Shown: one piece after another, positions 1 to 6,327 of the stretch
Numbering within the stretch: the first letter of the stretch is position 1
Layout of the letters: every line of letters starts with the position of its first letter
From: Spirochaetaceae bacterium
GTDB taxonomy: Bacteria > Spirochaetota > Spirochaetia > Treponematales > Breznakiellaceae
Reading direction: 5' to 3'
Length of the DNA: 21,176 bases
Assembly (NCBI GenBank): GCA_031257995.1
Contig: JAIRNN010000244.1
Span: 1 to 21,176, forward strand
Made by a program: the position numbers and the translations under genes
The notes under the pieces: model-generated
What the model was told of the DNA's origin: nothing
Seen by the model: the letters and a program-made list of their open reading frames with translations, nothing else
Database searches by the model: none

Positions 1-2
1 AA

Positions 3-89
3 CAGCTTGACAAAATTGTCGCAAAAATCAACAACAGGCCCCGCAAGGTTTTAGGCTGCCTGACTCCTTACGAGGTTTTTTCGCCATAA
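3..89 (+). CDS. IS30-family transposase, 3' end only (partial)
   Basis: The reading frame open from base 3 encodes the last 28 residues of a transposase and ends in TAA. The peptide NNRPRKVLGCLTPYEVF is the typical end of IS30-family DDE transposases, where a conserved NxRPRKxLGxxTPxEVF block lies just after the catalytic glutamate. The rest of the gene lies left of the window. The sequence after the stop (CGCACTTC, about 94-101) resembles an IS30 terminal inverted repeat, so the element probably ends near base 100. Family assignment is secure; completeness and activity cannot be judged. Confidence 0.8.
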   Translation, partial: QLDKIVAKINNRPRKVLGCLTPYEVFSP

Positions 90-121
90 AATTCGCACTT
101 CAAAAAAAATTCCGCGTTAAA

Positions 122-277
122 AATATTTATGGCGATCTGGACAAAATGATTGCTGAACTACGTACGTCTGGCCTTTCTGAAATAAACATAGAAAATACAA
201 GTGAAATGGAAATAATCCCAAAGTTTTTACGAACTTCTTTTATGCGTGGAATAGGAATAATTTATGGAAAAAGATAA
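122..277 (+). pseudogene. Gene remnant, C-terminal part of an unknown protein
   Basis: This frame runs without a proper start from the end of the IS30 element to a TAA at 275-277. It encodes about 51 residues beginning NIYGDLDKMIAELR and ending GIGIIYGKR. Composition is AT-rich and codon use is plausible for a real gene, unlike the GC-rich DNA that follows. The simplest reading is that the IS30 insertion removed or displaced the 5' part. I do not recognise the family. It could also be a chance open frame, so confidence is moderate to low. Confidence 0.35.
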
Positions 278-368
278 TGGTGTACGGCAAAACTGCATAT
301 AACGGGACTGTTTACGCTGCGCCGTCCGCAACACACACGGGCGCCAAGCCGTTGCGAAGATGGAGGCT

Positions 369-463
369 TTTCCCCTTCGAGGGAACGGATAAGGGAAACG
401 GGGCGGTTTGGGGACAGGCAAGTTCTTTATCTATTGTTTGTTATCTGTTATCCTTATCCGTCC
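369..463. repeat. R2 palindromic repeat, copy A (upstream of alr)
   Basis: A short GC hairpin around 369-385 (TTCCC/GGGAA arms round a CTTCGA loop) is followed by a long imperfect hairpin. Its left arm is ACGGATAAGGGAAAC (385-399) and its right arm is GTTATCCTTATCCGT (447-461). The loop carries GCGGTTTGGGGAC (403-415), nearly identical to the loop of copy B at 2628-2640. The same order of GC hairpin, AT-rich arm, loop and AT-rich arm recurs at 2578-2677 and 4710-4818. The rest of 278-496 holds no gene that I can support. Confidence 0.65.
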
Positions 464-472
464 GGGGGGGGG
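464..472 (+). repeat. G9 homopolymer tract in the alr leader
   Basis: Nine consecutive G residues lie 24 bp before the alr start codon, directly after the R2 repeat. G tracts of this length are slippage-prone in spirochaetes. This one lies outside the coding region, so any effect would be on transcription or leader structure rather than reading frame. Confidence 0.9.
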
Positions 473-496
473 CGAGTATGTTGTGACGGAGGTTGA

Positions 497-1669
497 ATGA
501 CGGAGACAAGGGCGGTGGTTCATATTGATATGTTGTGGCAAAACATTGCGTTTATCCGTTCTCTCATTGGCAACAGGAACCTTCTTGCGCCGGTTAAGGC
601 TGACGCTTATGGGCATGGGGCGGTTGAGGTCGCGGATGCGGCACTTGCGGCTGGGGCGAGCCATCTGGGGGTGGCGCGGATAGACGAGGCGGTTGAACTG
701 CGCGAAAACGACATTGACGCGCCGATTCTTCTGTTTTCGATTCCCGATCCCGGTGAAATTCCGGCTGCGGTCGAGTATGACGTAACCTGCCTCGTTTCGG
801 ATAGGGCATTCGCTGACGCGCTTGCCGACAGAGCGGAACGGCGGGGGGCGTATGAACGTGCGGGGAAAGGCCCCAAGCCGGTTTCCGTTCACGTCAAGAT
901 TGATACCGGCATGGGACGTATCGGCGTTGCGCCGGAAGACGCGCCCGAACTTGCGCGGTACGTTGCGGGGAAAAAAATGTTGCGGCTCGACGGGGTTTGT
1001 ACCCATCTGGCAGTTTCGGATTCAAGTGCGCCGGACAACATCGCGTATACTGAAACGCAGATCGCGCGGTTTACCGGGGCCGTGAACGCGATAAAAGACG
1101 CAGGTGTCAATCCGGGTATTGTTCACGCCGCCGCATCGGGGGGTATCCTTCACCATCCGGCGAGTTGCTTCAATATGGCGCGGCCCGGCATTTTGCTGTA
1201 CGGCTACGCGCCGGGGAACGAAGACGCGGAAAAAGTCCCTGTTCACCCGGTGATGGATCTGTTAACCAAAATCTCCTTCTTAAAAAAGGTACATAAAGGC
1301 GAATCGGTCTCTTACGGGCGAACGTGGGTCGCCGCACGGGACACCATTGTGGCCACGCTCCCGGCCGGTTACGCAGACGGACTTCCCCGTGTGGCGAGCG
1401 GCAAACTGTGGTTTGTGATCAACGGCAAGCGGTATCCGCAGGTCGGTGCGATCTGTATGGATCAATGCATGGTTGATCTCGGCCCCGATCCCGACGTACG
1501 GCTCTGGGATGACGTTGTCATCTTTGGCGGAAACCGGGGCGTTGGCCGGGATTCCGGTCAGGCAGATGCTCCGCTCACCGCAGCCTCTATCGCGGAGATG
1601 GCGGGCACCATTCCCTACGAGATTCTCTGCGGCATTGGCAAGCGGGTTCCCAGAATCTACCTGCCGTGA
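497..1669 (+). CDS. alr: Alanine racemase
   Basis: A PLP-dependent fold-type III racemase that interconverts L- and D-alanine in the cytoplasm for peptidoglycan precursors. The 390-residue length is normal. The PLP-lysine motif PVKADAYGHG places the Schiff-base lysine at K34. The second catalytic base is Y273 in SYGRTW, and the conserved GAICMDQCMVDL segment is at 318-329. GYADGLPR (291-298) and the C-terminal YEILCGIGKRVPR are also family-typical. The start is chosen by a GGAGG box about 5 nt upstream of ATG. It lies 132 bp before secE, which seems to have its own promoter. A G9 tract and an R2 repeat precede it. Confidence 0.97.
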   Translation: MTETRAVVHIDMLWQNIAFIRSLIGNRNLLAPVKADAYGHGAVEVADAALAAGASHLGVARIDEAVELRENDIDAPILLFSIPDPGEIPAAVEYDVTCLVSDRAFADALADRAERRGAYERAGKGPKPVSVHVKIDTGMGRIGVAPEDAPELARYVAGKKMLRLDGVCTHLAVSDSSAPDNIAYTETQIARFTGAVNAIKDAGVNPGIVHAAASGGILHHPASCFNMARPGILLYGYAPGNEDAEKVPVHPVMDLLTKISFLKKVHKGESVSYGRTWVAARDTIVATLPAGYADGLPRVASGKLWFVINGKRYPQVGAICMDQCMVDLGPDPDVRLWDDVVIFGGNRGVGRDSGQADAPLTAASIAEMAGTIPYEILCGIGKRVPRIYLP

Positions 1670-1763
1670 AAGTTTGCCGCCCGGAATACGCAACTTATAT
1701 TTCGCGGCGACCGGCTTTCTAAGAGGTGATTGTTGTACCATTCCACACATAACACGCGCCCTC

Positions 1764-1792
1764 TTGCACAAAATTTTGTAAAGGGCTAAACT
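1764..1792 (+). promoter_or_regulatory. Putative sigma-70-type promoter for secE-nusG
   Basis: TTGCAC (1764-1769), a 17-bp spacer and TAAACT (1787-1792). The predicted transcript would start near 1799, only a few bases before the secE ATG at 1802. That would fit a leaderless or near-leaderless message, in line with the absence of a Shine-Dalgarno box. Confidence 0.45.
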
Positions 1793-1801
1793 TATAAACT
1801 A

Positions 1802-1981
1802 ATGAAAAAGATTGTGAAGTTTGTTCGAGAGTCGGTCGCGGAATTGAAGAAGGTCATCTGGCCTTCGCGTGAGGATGTGATTAGCTCCGTGAAGGTTGTT
1901 CTCGTGTCTACCGTTCTCATCGCGGTCGTGTTGGGCGTGGTCGACGTGCTGTTGCTCTTGGGGATGGACCTGCTCTTTTAG
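1802..1981 (+). CDS. secE: Preprotein translocase subunit SecE
   Basis: A 59-residue single-span membrane protein that clamps SecY in the Sec translocon. An amphipathic cytoplasmic helix holds the conserved motif ELKKVIWPSRED (about 14-25). One hydrophobic segment follows (about 29-55), typical of the minimal bacterial SecE. nusG follows after 11 bp, the standard secE-nusG arrangement. ATG 1802 has no clear ribosome-binding box; a -10-like hexamer sits about 9 nt upstream. It was identified from the sequence because the frame is short. Confidence 0.92.
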   Translation: MKKIVKFVRESVAELKKVIWPSREDVISSVKVVLVSTVLIAVVLGVVDVLLLLGMDLLF

Positions 1982-1992
1982 GAAAGACGATT

Positions 1993-2574
1993 ATGGCGAG
2001 TTCGTGGTATGTTTTGCAAGTCTACTCAGGTCACGAGGACCGTATCGAGAAGAAGCTCCGCGGGATGATAGAGTCCGGCGAACTCGACAAGTCGATTCTA
2101 CGAGACGTGAAGGTGCCAATTGAGGAGACGACAGAGATTCGTGACGGCAAGAAGCGGACGCTGGTGAAAAAGGTGTTGCCGGGGTATATCCTTCTCTCGC
2201 TTGACCTTTCCGAAGACAACTGGAAGGGTATCTGTGGTGCAATCCGCCACCTTGACGCGGTTTCGGGTTTTGTGGGAGGGTCGTTGTCGGCACAAGCGGG
2301 AGCCGCGCTGGTACGGAAGCCTAGGCCGTTGTCCGCCGATGAAGCCCGCGCGATTCTGGCGCGTTCGGGCGAGTTCAAGGGCGATCGGGTCAGCCGTACT
2401 CACATATCGTTTAGCGCCAATGAGCAGGTGAAGATCACGGACGGGCCGTTTGAGTCGTTTACGGGCACTATTGACGAGGTGAATAACGAGAAGAACAAGC
2501 TTAAGGTGATGGTCGGTATATTTGGGCGCAGTACGCCGGTTGAAGTTGACTTTACCCAGGTGGAAAAGGTGTAG
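1993..2574 (+). CDS. nusG: Transcription termination/antitermination factor NusG
   Basis: NusG binds the RNA polymerase clamp through its NGN domain and couples to Rho or ribosomal protein S10 through its KOW domain. The NGN signature WYVLQVYSGHEDRIEKKL starts at residue 5, and LVKKVLPGYILLSLDL forms its core. A linker precedes the C-terminal KOW domain (about 143-193), recognisable as VKITDGPFESFTGTIDEV. At 193 residues it has normal length. GGAAAG overlaps the secE stop and serves as the binding site. Between it and rplK lie about 300 bp of repeat DNA, so the usual tight nusG-rplK junction is opened here. Confidence 0.96.
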   Translation: MASSWYVLQVYSGHEDRIEKKLRGMIESGELDKSILRDVKVPIEETTEIRDGKKRTLVKKVLPGYILLSLDLSEDNWKGICGAIRHLDAVSGFVGGSLSAQAGAALVRKPRPLSADEARAILARSGEFKGDRVSRTHISFSANEQVKITDGPFESFTGTIDEVNNEKNKLKVMVGIFGRSTPVEVDFTQVEKV

Positions 2575-2577
2575 GGC

Positions 2578-2677
2578 TTCCCCCTACGGGGGAATGGATA
2601 ATGGAGAATTGAAAATGGATAATGAGCGCGGTTTGGAGACTGTGCGTGTCATTCCTGTCATTATCCATTTTCCATTC
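2578..2677. repeat. R2 palindromic repeat, copy B (nusG-rplK gap)
   Basis: A GC hairpin TTCCCCC-TAC-GGGGGAA (2578-2594), also readable as a C(UACG)G tetraloop, is followed by an AT-rich hairpin. The arms GAATTGAAAATGGATAATGA (2606-2625) and 2658-2677 match at 19 of 20 positions as inverted repeats. The loop holds GCGGTTTGGAGAC (2628-2640), shared with copy A. It lies just after the nusG stop and could act as a transcript-end structure. Confidence 0.75.
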
Positions 2678-2690
2678 CTCGTTGAGGCGG

Positions 2691-2772
2691 GGGCGTTGCG
2701 GGGGTGTCCCCCGCAGAGGGGGATAGCGAAAGCCCGTAGCACGGGCTGTAGCGAAGGGGGAGACTTCCCCCT
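2691..2772 (+). repeat. R1 GC-rich repeat, copy 1 (nusG-rplK gap)
   Basis: The repeat begins GCGTTGCGGGGGTGTCCCCC, continues through CAGAGGGGGATAGCG, and ends GTAGCGAAGGGGGAGACTTC followed by a C run. Between the two AGCG boxes is a small hairpin, AGCCCGT-AGC-ACGGGCT. Related copies lie at 6328-6462 (+), about 8948-9066 (-) and 13981-14058 (-). Together R2 copy B and this R1 copy fill most of the nusG-rplK gap. Confidence 0.75.
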
Positions 2773-2836
2773 CCTGCTTCTCATAGAAAGGTTTTAGGAA
2801 TCGGGCGCGGCAATCAGGAGCCGGCCTGTTTAATAG

Positions 2837-2861
2837 GTGGGAGGCGAAAGCCGTTGACCAC
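2837..2861 (+). promoter_or_regulatory. Candidate ribosomal protein L1 autoregulatory leader of rplK-rplA
   Basis: The leader just before rplK forms an outer stem GTGG (2837-2840)/CCAC (2858-2861) and an inner stem GGC/GCC closed by a GAAA tetraloop. An asymmetric internal loop, GA on one side and GTTGA on the other, separates the stems. This GGAGGC...GCCG layout resembles the known L1-binding mRNA motif, in which excess L1 represses its own operon by mimicking the 23S site. The stems are visible in the sequence; the regulatory role is inferred from position and resemblance. Confidence 0.5.
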
Positions 2862-2873
2862 GAAGGAGTTTTT

Positions 2874-3305
2874 ATGGCAAAGAAGAAAGTTACTGCGATG
2901 ATCAAGTTGCAGTGCCCGGCGGGTAAAGCGACACCTGCGCCGCCGGTCGGTCCGGCGCTTGGCCCGCATGGGGTGAGCGCGCCGCAGTTCGTCCAGCAGT
3001 TCAATGACCGGACGAAGTCGATGGAACCGGGACTCATCATTCCGGTGATCATTTCCGTCTATCAGGACAAGAGTTTTACCTTTATCCTCAAGACACCGCC
3101 GGCCGCCGTGTTGATCAAGAAGGCGGTGGGTATCGAGAAGGGATCGGGGGTTCCGCACAAGGACAAGGTTGCCAAGATCAGCCGGGCGAAGGTTGAAGAG
3201 ATCGCCAAGCTCAAACTGCCCGACCTTAACGCGATTGACCTTGACGGCGCGGTAAAGATTATCGCGGGAACGGCGCGTTCTATGGGTGTGGAGGTGGAAA
3301 AATGA
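2874..3305 (+). CDS. rplK: 50S ribosomal protein L11 (uL11)
   Basis: uL11 forms the base of the GTPase-associated stalk with 23S rRNA and takes part in factor binding and the stringent response. The N-terminal domain shows IKLQCPAGKATPAPPVGPAL (12-31), with the proline-rich loop typical of the family. The C-terminal rRNA-binding domain ends in IAGTARSMGVEVE. Length 143 residues is standard. AAGGAG lies about 5 nt before ATG. The stop overlaps the rplA start (ATGA), so the two are translationally coupled. Confidence 0.98.
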   Translation: MAKKKVTAMIKLQCPAGKATPAPPVGPALGPHGVSAPQFVQQFNDRTKSMEPGLIIPVIISVYQDKSFTFILKTPPAAVLIKKAVGIEKGSGVPHKDKVAKISRAKVEEIAKLKLPDLNAIDLDGAVKIIAGTARSMGVEVEK

Positions 3306-3979
3306 AGCGCGGCAAGAAGTATGTCGAGGCCGCCAAGAAGATTGACGGCGAAAAGTTGCACTCCGCCCGTGAAGCGGCCGATGTGGTCAAGACGGTTCAT
3401 TTTGCCAAGTTTGACGAGACGGTTGATCTGTCGGTTAAGCTCAACATGGGCAAGAGCCAGTCGGTGCGCGACACGATGGTGCTGCCCCACCAGTTTCGCG
3501 GCGAGAAACGGATTCTCGTGTTTTGTCCGCCCGAACGGGAAAACGAGGCGAAAGATGCCGGGGCAACCTATGTCGGCAGTACCGATCTTGTCGACAAGGT
3601 TAAGGGCGGCTGGACGGATTTTGATGTCGCGGTGGCGACGCCGGATATGATGAAGGATGTCGGCAAACTCGGTATGGTGCTTGGCCGCAAGGGACTCATG
3701 CCCAACCCGAAAACCGGCACCGTTACCAACGACCTTGCCGGGGCGTTGTCCGAATTGAAGAAGGGCCGCGTGGAATTCCGGGCGGACAAGACCGGTGTGG
3801 TTCATGTCGCTGTCGGCAAGGTGTCGATGGATTCGGCAAAGATCGCGGAGAACGTAAAAACGGCGGTTGCCGAAATCAGGCGGAAACGCCCGGCGGACGC
3901 AAAAGGTGATTTCGTGCTTTCCGTGTCGCTGGCCTCAACGATGGGCCCCGGCGTGTGGATAGATTCAAGAGAGGAGTAG
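3302..3979 (+). CDS. rplA: 50S ribosomal protein L1 (uL1)
   Basis: uL1 builds the mobile L1 stalk that guides deacylated tRNA out of the E site, and it is usually a translational repressor of rplK-rplA. The 225-residue product has the signatures GKKYVEAAKKID near the start and GLMPNPKTGTVT (about 135-146). The usual KGRVEFRADKTGVVHVAVGK block follows. Its ATG overlaps the rplK stop. A GAGAGGAG box inside its 3' end serves rplJ, whose ATG follows 3 bp after the stop. A candidate L1 target hairpin is present in the rplK leader. Confidence 0.98.
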   Translation: MKRGKKYVEAAKKIDGEKLHSAREAADVVKTVHFAKFDETVDLSVKLNMGKSQSVRDTMVLPHQFRGEKRILVFCPPERENEAKDAGATYVGSTDLVDKVKGGWTDFDVAVATPDMMKDVGKLGMVLGRKGLMPNPKTGTVTNDLAGALSELKKGRVEFRADKTGVVHVAVGKVSMDSAKIAENVKTAVAEIRRKRPADAKGDFVLSVSLASTMGPGVWIDSREE

Positions 3980-3982
3980 ATC

Positions 3983-4528
3983 ATGGCTATTGTCGCAAAA
4001 AAAATACAGGATGCCAAAACTGCATTGATAAAGGAGTTGTGCGAGGCGTTTGCCGGTTCGCCCGACTTCATATTCACCGAGTATCGCGGTCTCACCGTGG
4101 CGCAGATCAGCGAGTTGCGGAAACAGCTCCGCGAAAAAAACGCGGTCTACAAAGTGGTGAAAAACAACTTTGCCCGTCTCGCGTTTGAGGAACTGAATAT
4201 GCCCGATGTGTCCGCCTATCTTACCGGCCCGACCGCTTTGGCGATTGCGCCTGAGGATTCCAACGAGGTGGCCAAAATCCTTTTGAGCTTCGTGCGGGAG
4301 GCCCCCTCGTTGCGGATCAAGGCCGGGCTTCTCGCCGGAGCAGTCTACGACAAGGCAAAAGTCGAGGCGTTCTCGAAACTGCCGGGCCGGCTTGAGCTCA
4401 TCTCGATGCTCATGTCCGTGATGAACGGCTCTGTCCGCAACCTCGCCGCCGCATTAAACGACGTTCCGGCGCGTTTGGTCAGGACGATCAACGCCGTAAA
4501 GGAAAAGAAAGAGGCCGGTGCGGCGTAA
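3983..4528 (+). CDS. rplJ: 50S ribosomal protein L10 (uL10)
   Basis: uL10 anchors L7/L12 dimers on the ribosomal stalk. The N-terminal rRNA-binding half contains FIFTEYRGLTVAQISELRKQ (about 30-49) and VVKNNFARLAF (56-66), matching the family. The C-terminal helix (about 140-178) carries the L12-binding region. Length 181 residues is slightly longer than the 165-175 typical of the family. In most bacteria rplL follows immediately. Here 1.34 kb of repeat DNA and two unrelated genes intervene, so the stoichiometric rplJ-rplL coupling is broken. Confidence 0.97.
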   Translation: MAIVAKKIQDAKTALIKELCEAFAGSPDFIFTEYRGLTVAQISELRKQLREKNAVYKVVKNNFARLAFEELNMPDVSAYLTGPTALAIAPEDSNEVAKILLSFVREAPSLRIKAGLLAGAVYDKAKVEAFSKLPGRLELISMLMSVMNGSVRNLAAALNDVPARLVRTINAVKEKKEAGAA

Positions 4529-4550
4529 TTTGCGGGGTTGAATCACCAGA

Positions 4551-4645
4551 ACATTTAACCACGAACCACAACGGGCCTTTGGCCCGCAACATCACGAACG
4601 TTCTATCGGGAGGCAGACATTCCGTTCGTGTGGGAAGAGAGATAT
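4551..4645. repeat. CCACGAAC-type inverted repeat after rplJ
   Basis: The stretch opens with ACCACGAACCAC and closes with CGTTCGTGTGG, an imperfect inverted pair. A perfect hairpin, CGGGCC-TTT-GGCCCG (4572-4586), lies inside. Similar CCACGAAC/GTTCGTGG palindromes are common as degenerate intergenic repeats in several bacterial groups. No coding signal is seen between 4529 and 4868. The inner hairpin could help end the rplJ transcript, but no T run follows it. Confidence 0.45.
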
Positions 4646-4709
4646 GGACGCGCATGTAGCCGTAGGTTCAGGCATTTCGACCGAATGGTGGGCAAGAGCA
4701 AGGGGTGGC

Positions 4710-4818
4710 TTCCCCCTTTGGGAAATTAAAAATGGAAAACAGGGAAAATAATGACGGTAAAACGAGCAGCCTCCAAAACTCGTATAATTTTCCCTTATCC
4801 ATTTACAATTTTCCATTT
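4710..4818. repeat. R2 palindromic repeat, copy C (rplJ downstream)
   Basis: A GC hairpin (TTCCC/GGGAA arms, 4710-4724) is followed by AT-rich arms. The left arm (4723-4755) contains AAATGGAAAACAGGG. The right arm (4781-4818) contains CCCTTATCCATTT and TTTTCCATTT and pairs with it imperfectly. The layout is the same as copies A and B, but the arms are more diverged. It sits just upstream of the promoter of the inserted two-gene module. Confidence 0.6.
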
Positions 4819-4868
4819 GCGCAACGCGCCCCTTTTCGGCTAGATTAATTTTGAGGCAATGTGACCTC

Positions 4869-4897
4869 TTGACTTTTCGGTTGTGATGTGTTACATT
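4869..4897 (+). promoter_or_regulatory. Putative promoter of the inserted two-gene module
   Basis: TTGACT (4869-4874), a 17-bp spacer and TACATT (4892-4897) lie 35 bp before the first gene. The -35 box matches 5 of 6 and the -10 box 4 of 6 of the sigma-70 consensus. This gives the inserted pair transcription independent of the ribosomal operon. Confidence 0.5.
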
Positions 4898-4931
4898 TAG
4901 AATCTAAAATTTGTAAGAGGAGCTATGAGAA

Positions 4932-5486
4932 ATGACAATGGAGCAGAACAATGACATAAACGAGCCCAGAAAAATACTTCACCCTCGCGGCGAAGTTATT
5001 GGAATAGGCACGTTTAAAATTAAGAAGTCCGCTATGCTCAAGCTGGAGATACCGCGCCTCTCTTTTGTGCTTATAAAAGAAGCTGATGCTTCGTTTATTG
5101 CCGTCTGCATCCATCTCCAAACCGACGGGTATGGAAAGACGATGGAATACGCCATCCTTGATATGATTGACAACGCTTATTATATGTTGAAAGAAAATTT
5201 TTTAAACTCCTGTAGAGAGAAGGCTTGGGAAAGTTTGGAAGAGTGGTTTCAGTGTGACAACTGGGCTTCGGAACTGTGGAACGCCTATCACAGCGTCCAG
5301 ATTGAGATGGCAAAACAGGGCCGCCCCACCGACAATTTTGATATACTCGAACAAAAGTTAGAGAGTCTTGAACGGAGACTGGGCAAACTGGAATTGGAAG
5401 AGTCCGAATCGTTGAAAAAGAGGATCGCAAAATATAAAAACGCTATGTCCTTGCAGTACGGCATGGTCGGTGAAGAGGCCGCCTGA
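4932..5486 (+). CDS. Unknown protein with HicB-like N-terminal fold and C-terminal coiled coil
   Basis: The 184-residue product is not a recognised ribosomal or polymerase gene. Residues about 43-90 (LSFVLIKEADASFIAVCIHL, then DGYGKTMEYAI and a helix) have the pattern of the HicB antitoxin partial RNase H fold: strand, acidic turn, strand, GxGxT turn, helix. Residues 138-172 are charged heptad-like sequence (LEQKLESLERRLGKLELEE), a probable coiled coil. GAGGAG lies 10 bp before the ATG at 4932; an out-of-frame ATG at 4925 has poorer spacing and stops after 9 codons. The stop overlaps the next start (TGATG). The HicB-like reading is a pattern judgement; function is unknown. Confidence 0.6.
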   Translation: MTMEQNNDINEPRKILHPRGEVIGIGTFKIKKSAMLKLEIPRLSFVLIKEADASFIAVCIHLQTDGYGKTMEYAILDMIDNAYYMLKENFLNSCREKAWESLEEWFQCDNWASELWNAYHSVQIEMAKQGRPTDNFDILEQKLESLERRLGKLELEESESLKKRIAKYKNAMSLQYGMVGEEAA

Positions 5487-5797
5487 TGTATTCCGCAGTG
5501 TCGGTCGTTGACGGGCTCAAAAAATGCGGAGAAATCGAATGTGAGGGGTTTGAGAGCATCGCTTGTCCAAACCCGGAACCGTCGTGCGAGAGGCAGAGGG
5601 ATTGTGTTATCGGTGCCGCGCAGGAGTGCAAGCAGAGGATTAAGGTTTACCGCGATTACAAGCTGCTTATTGTGCTAACGGTACATTTCAAGGTTTCGCC
5701 GGGCAGGAAGGGAGGTTTTATCAGAAAGGACGATTCCAGTTTGACGCGGATGGTGCGGCACGGGTATCTTGACAAACAGTTGCTCAAAACGGCATAA
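5486..5797 (+). CDS. Unknown cysteine-rich small protein, partner of the HicB-like gene
   Basis: The 103-residue product starts at the ATG that overlaps the previous stop by one base, so the two are probably co-translated. Six cysteines fall within the first half (positions 14, 19, 27, 34, 40, 48), in ECEGF, IACPNPEPSC and RDCVIGAAQEC. This could be a metal-binding or disulfide region. The second half has a hydrophobic strand (YKLLIVLTVHFKV) and a basic tail. It lacks the glycine-serine-histidine signature of HicA toxins, so it is not an ordinary HicA partner. Its 3' end contains the probable rplL promoter. No family is recognised. Confidence 0.55.
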   Translation: MYSAVSVVDGLKKCGEIECEGFESIACPNPEPSCERQRDCVIGAAQECKQRIKVYRDYKLLIVLTVHFKVSPGRKGGFIRKDDSSLTRMVRHGYLDKQLLKTA

Positions 5798-5798
5798 T
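5769..5798 (+). promoter_or_regulatory. Strong candidate promoter for rplL
   Basis: A perfect TTGACA (5769-5774), an 18-bp spacer and CATAAT (5793-5798) lie across the end of the upstream gene. A second CATAAT follows at 5804-5809. The leader to the rplL ATG is about 65 nt. This would replace the usual transcription of rplL from the rplJ promoter. Confidence 0.6.
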
Positions 5799-5871
5799 AG
5801 AGGCATAATCCCGTCAGGCTTCATCGCTGCTGACTGTCGGGTAGCATACAATTTTTTGGAAGGAGAAGATA

Positions 5872-6264
5872 ATGGCAGCATTAACAGCAGAACAGATCCT
5901 GGACGCGATTGCCGGGATGACGGTTCTTGAGGTTTCCGAGCTGGTAAAGGCTATGGAAGAGAAATTTGGCGTTTCGGCGGCGGCTCCCGTCGCGGTTGCG
6001 GCGGCACCAGCGGCAGGCGCAGTGGGCGGCGCGGCGCCGGTCGAGGAACAAACCGAGTTTACGGTTGTGCTCAAGGGTTTTGATGCCGCGAAAAAGATTG
6101 CGGTCATCAAGGAAGTCCGGGCCGTTACCGGGTTGGGTCTCAAAGAGGCGAAAGAGCTTGTTGAAGGGGCTCCCAAGCCGCTCAAGGAGAATATCAGCAA
6201 GGAAGAGGCGGCTAAGATTAAAGATACCGTTACCGCAGCGGGCGGTGTCGTCGAGGTCCAGTAA
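5872..6264 (+). CDS. rplL: 50S ribosomal protein L7/L12 (bL12)
   Basis: bL12 forms the flexible stalk dimers that recruit translational GTPases. The N-terminal dimerisation domain (about 1-33) reads AEQILDAIAGMTVLEVSELV. An alanine/glycine-rich hinge follows (about 41-60). The C-terminal factor-binding domain has EFTVVLKGFDAAKKIAVIKE and TGLGLKEAKELVEGAPKPLK. Length 130 residues is normal. A GGAAGGAGAAG box precedes ATG. It is separated from rplJ by an accessory module, and no rpoB follows: an R1 repeat and rpsF come next. Confidence 0.98.
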   Translation: MAALTAEQILDAIAGMTVLEVSELVKAMEEKFGVSAAAPVAVAAAPAAGAVGGAAPVEEQTEFTVVLKGFDAAKKIAVIKEVRAVTGLGLKEAKELVEGAPKPLKENISKEEAAKIKDTVTAAGGVVEVQ

Positions 6265-6327
6265 CGCCGCGAATTCATGCGGGTTTGGGAAGCCGCGATT
6301 GTGCCTCTACTTGTCAATACCTGCCGA

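Noticed and set aside
431..1006. Long minus-strand open frames over alr and similar shadows over nusG, rplA and plsC
   Set aside because: They oppose well-supported genes, lack binding sites and domains, and follow from GC-rich codon use.
1670..1801. tRNA-Trp or rpmG before secE, as in many bacteria
   Set aside because: No cloverleaf or L33 peptide (CxxC) can be found in these 132 bases.
5486..5797. HicA toxin as partner of the HicB-like gene
   Set aside because: No GSHxxF-type segment and six cysteines atypical of HicA.
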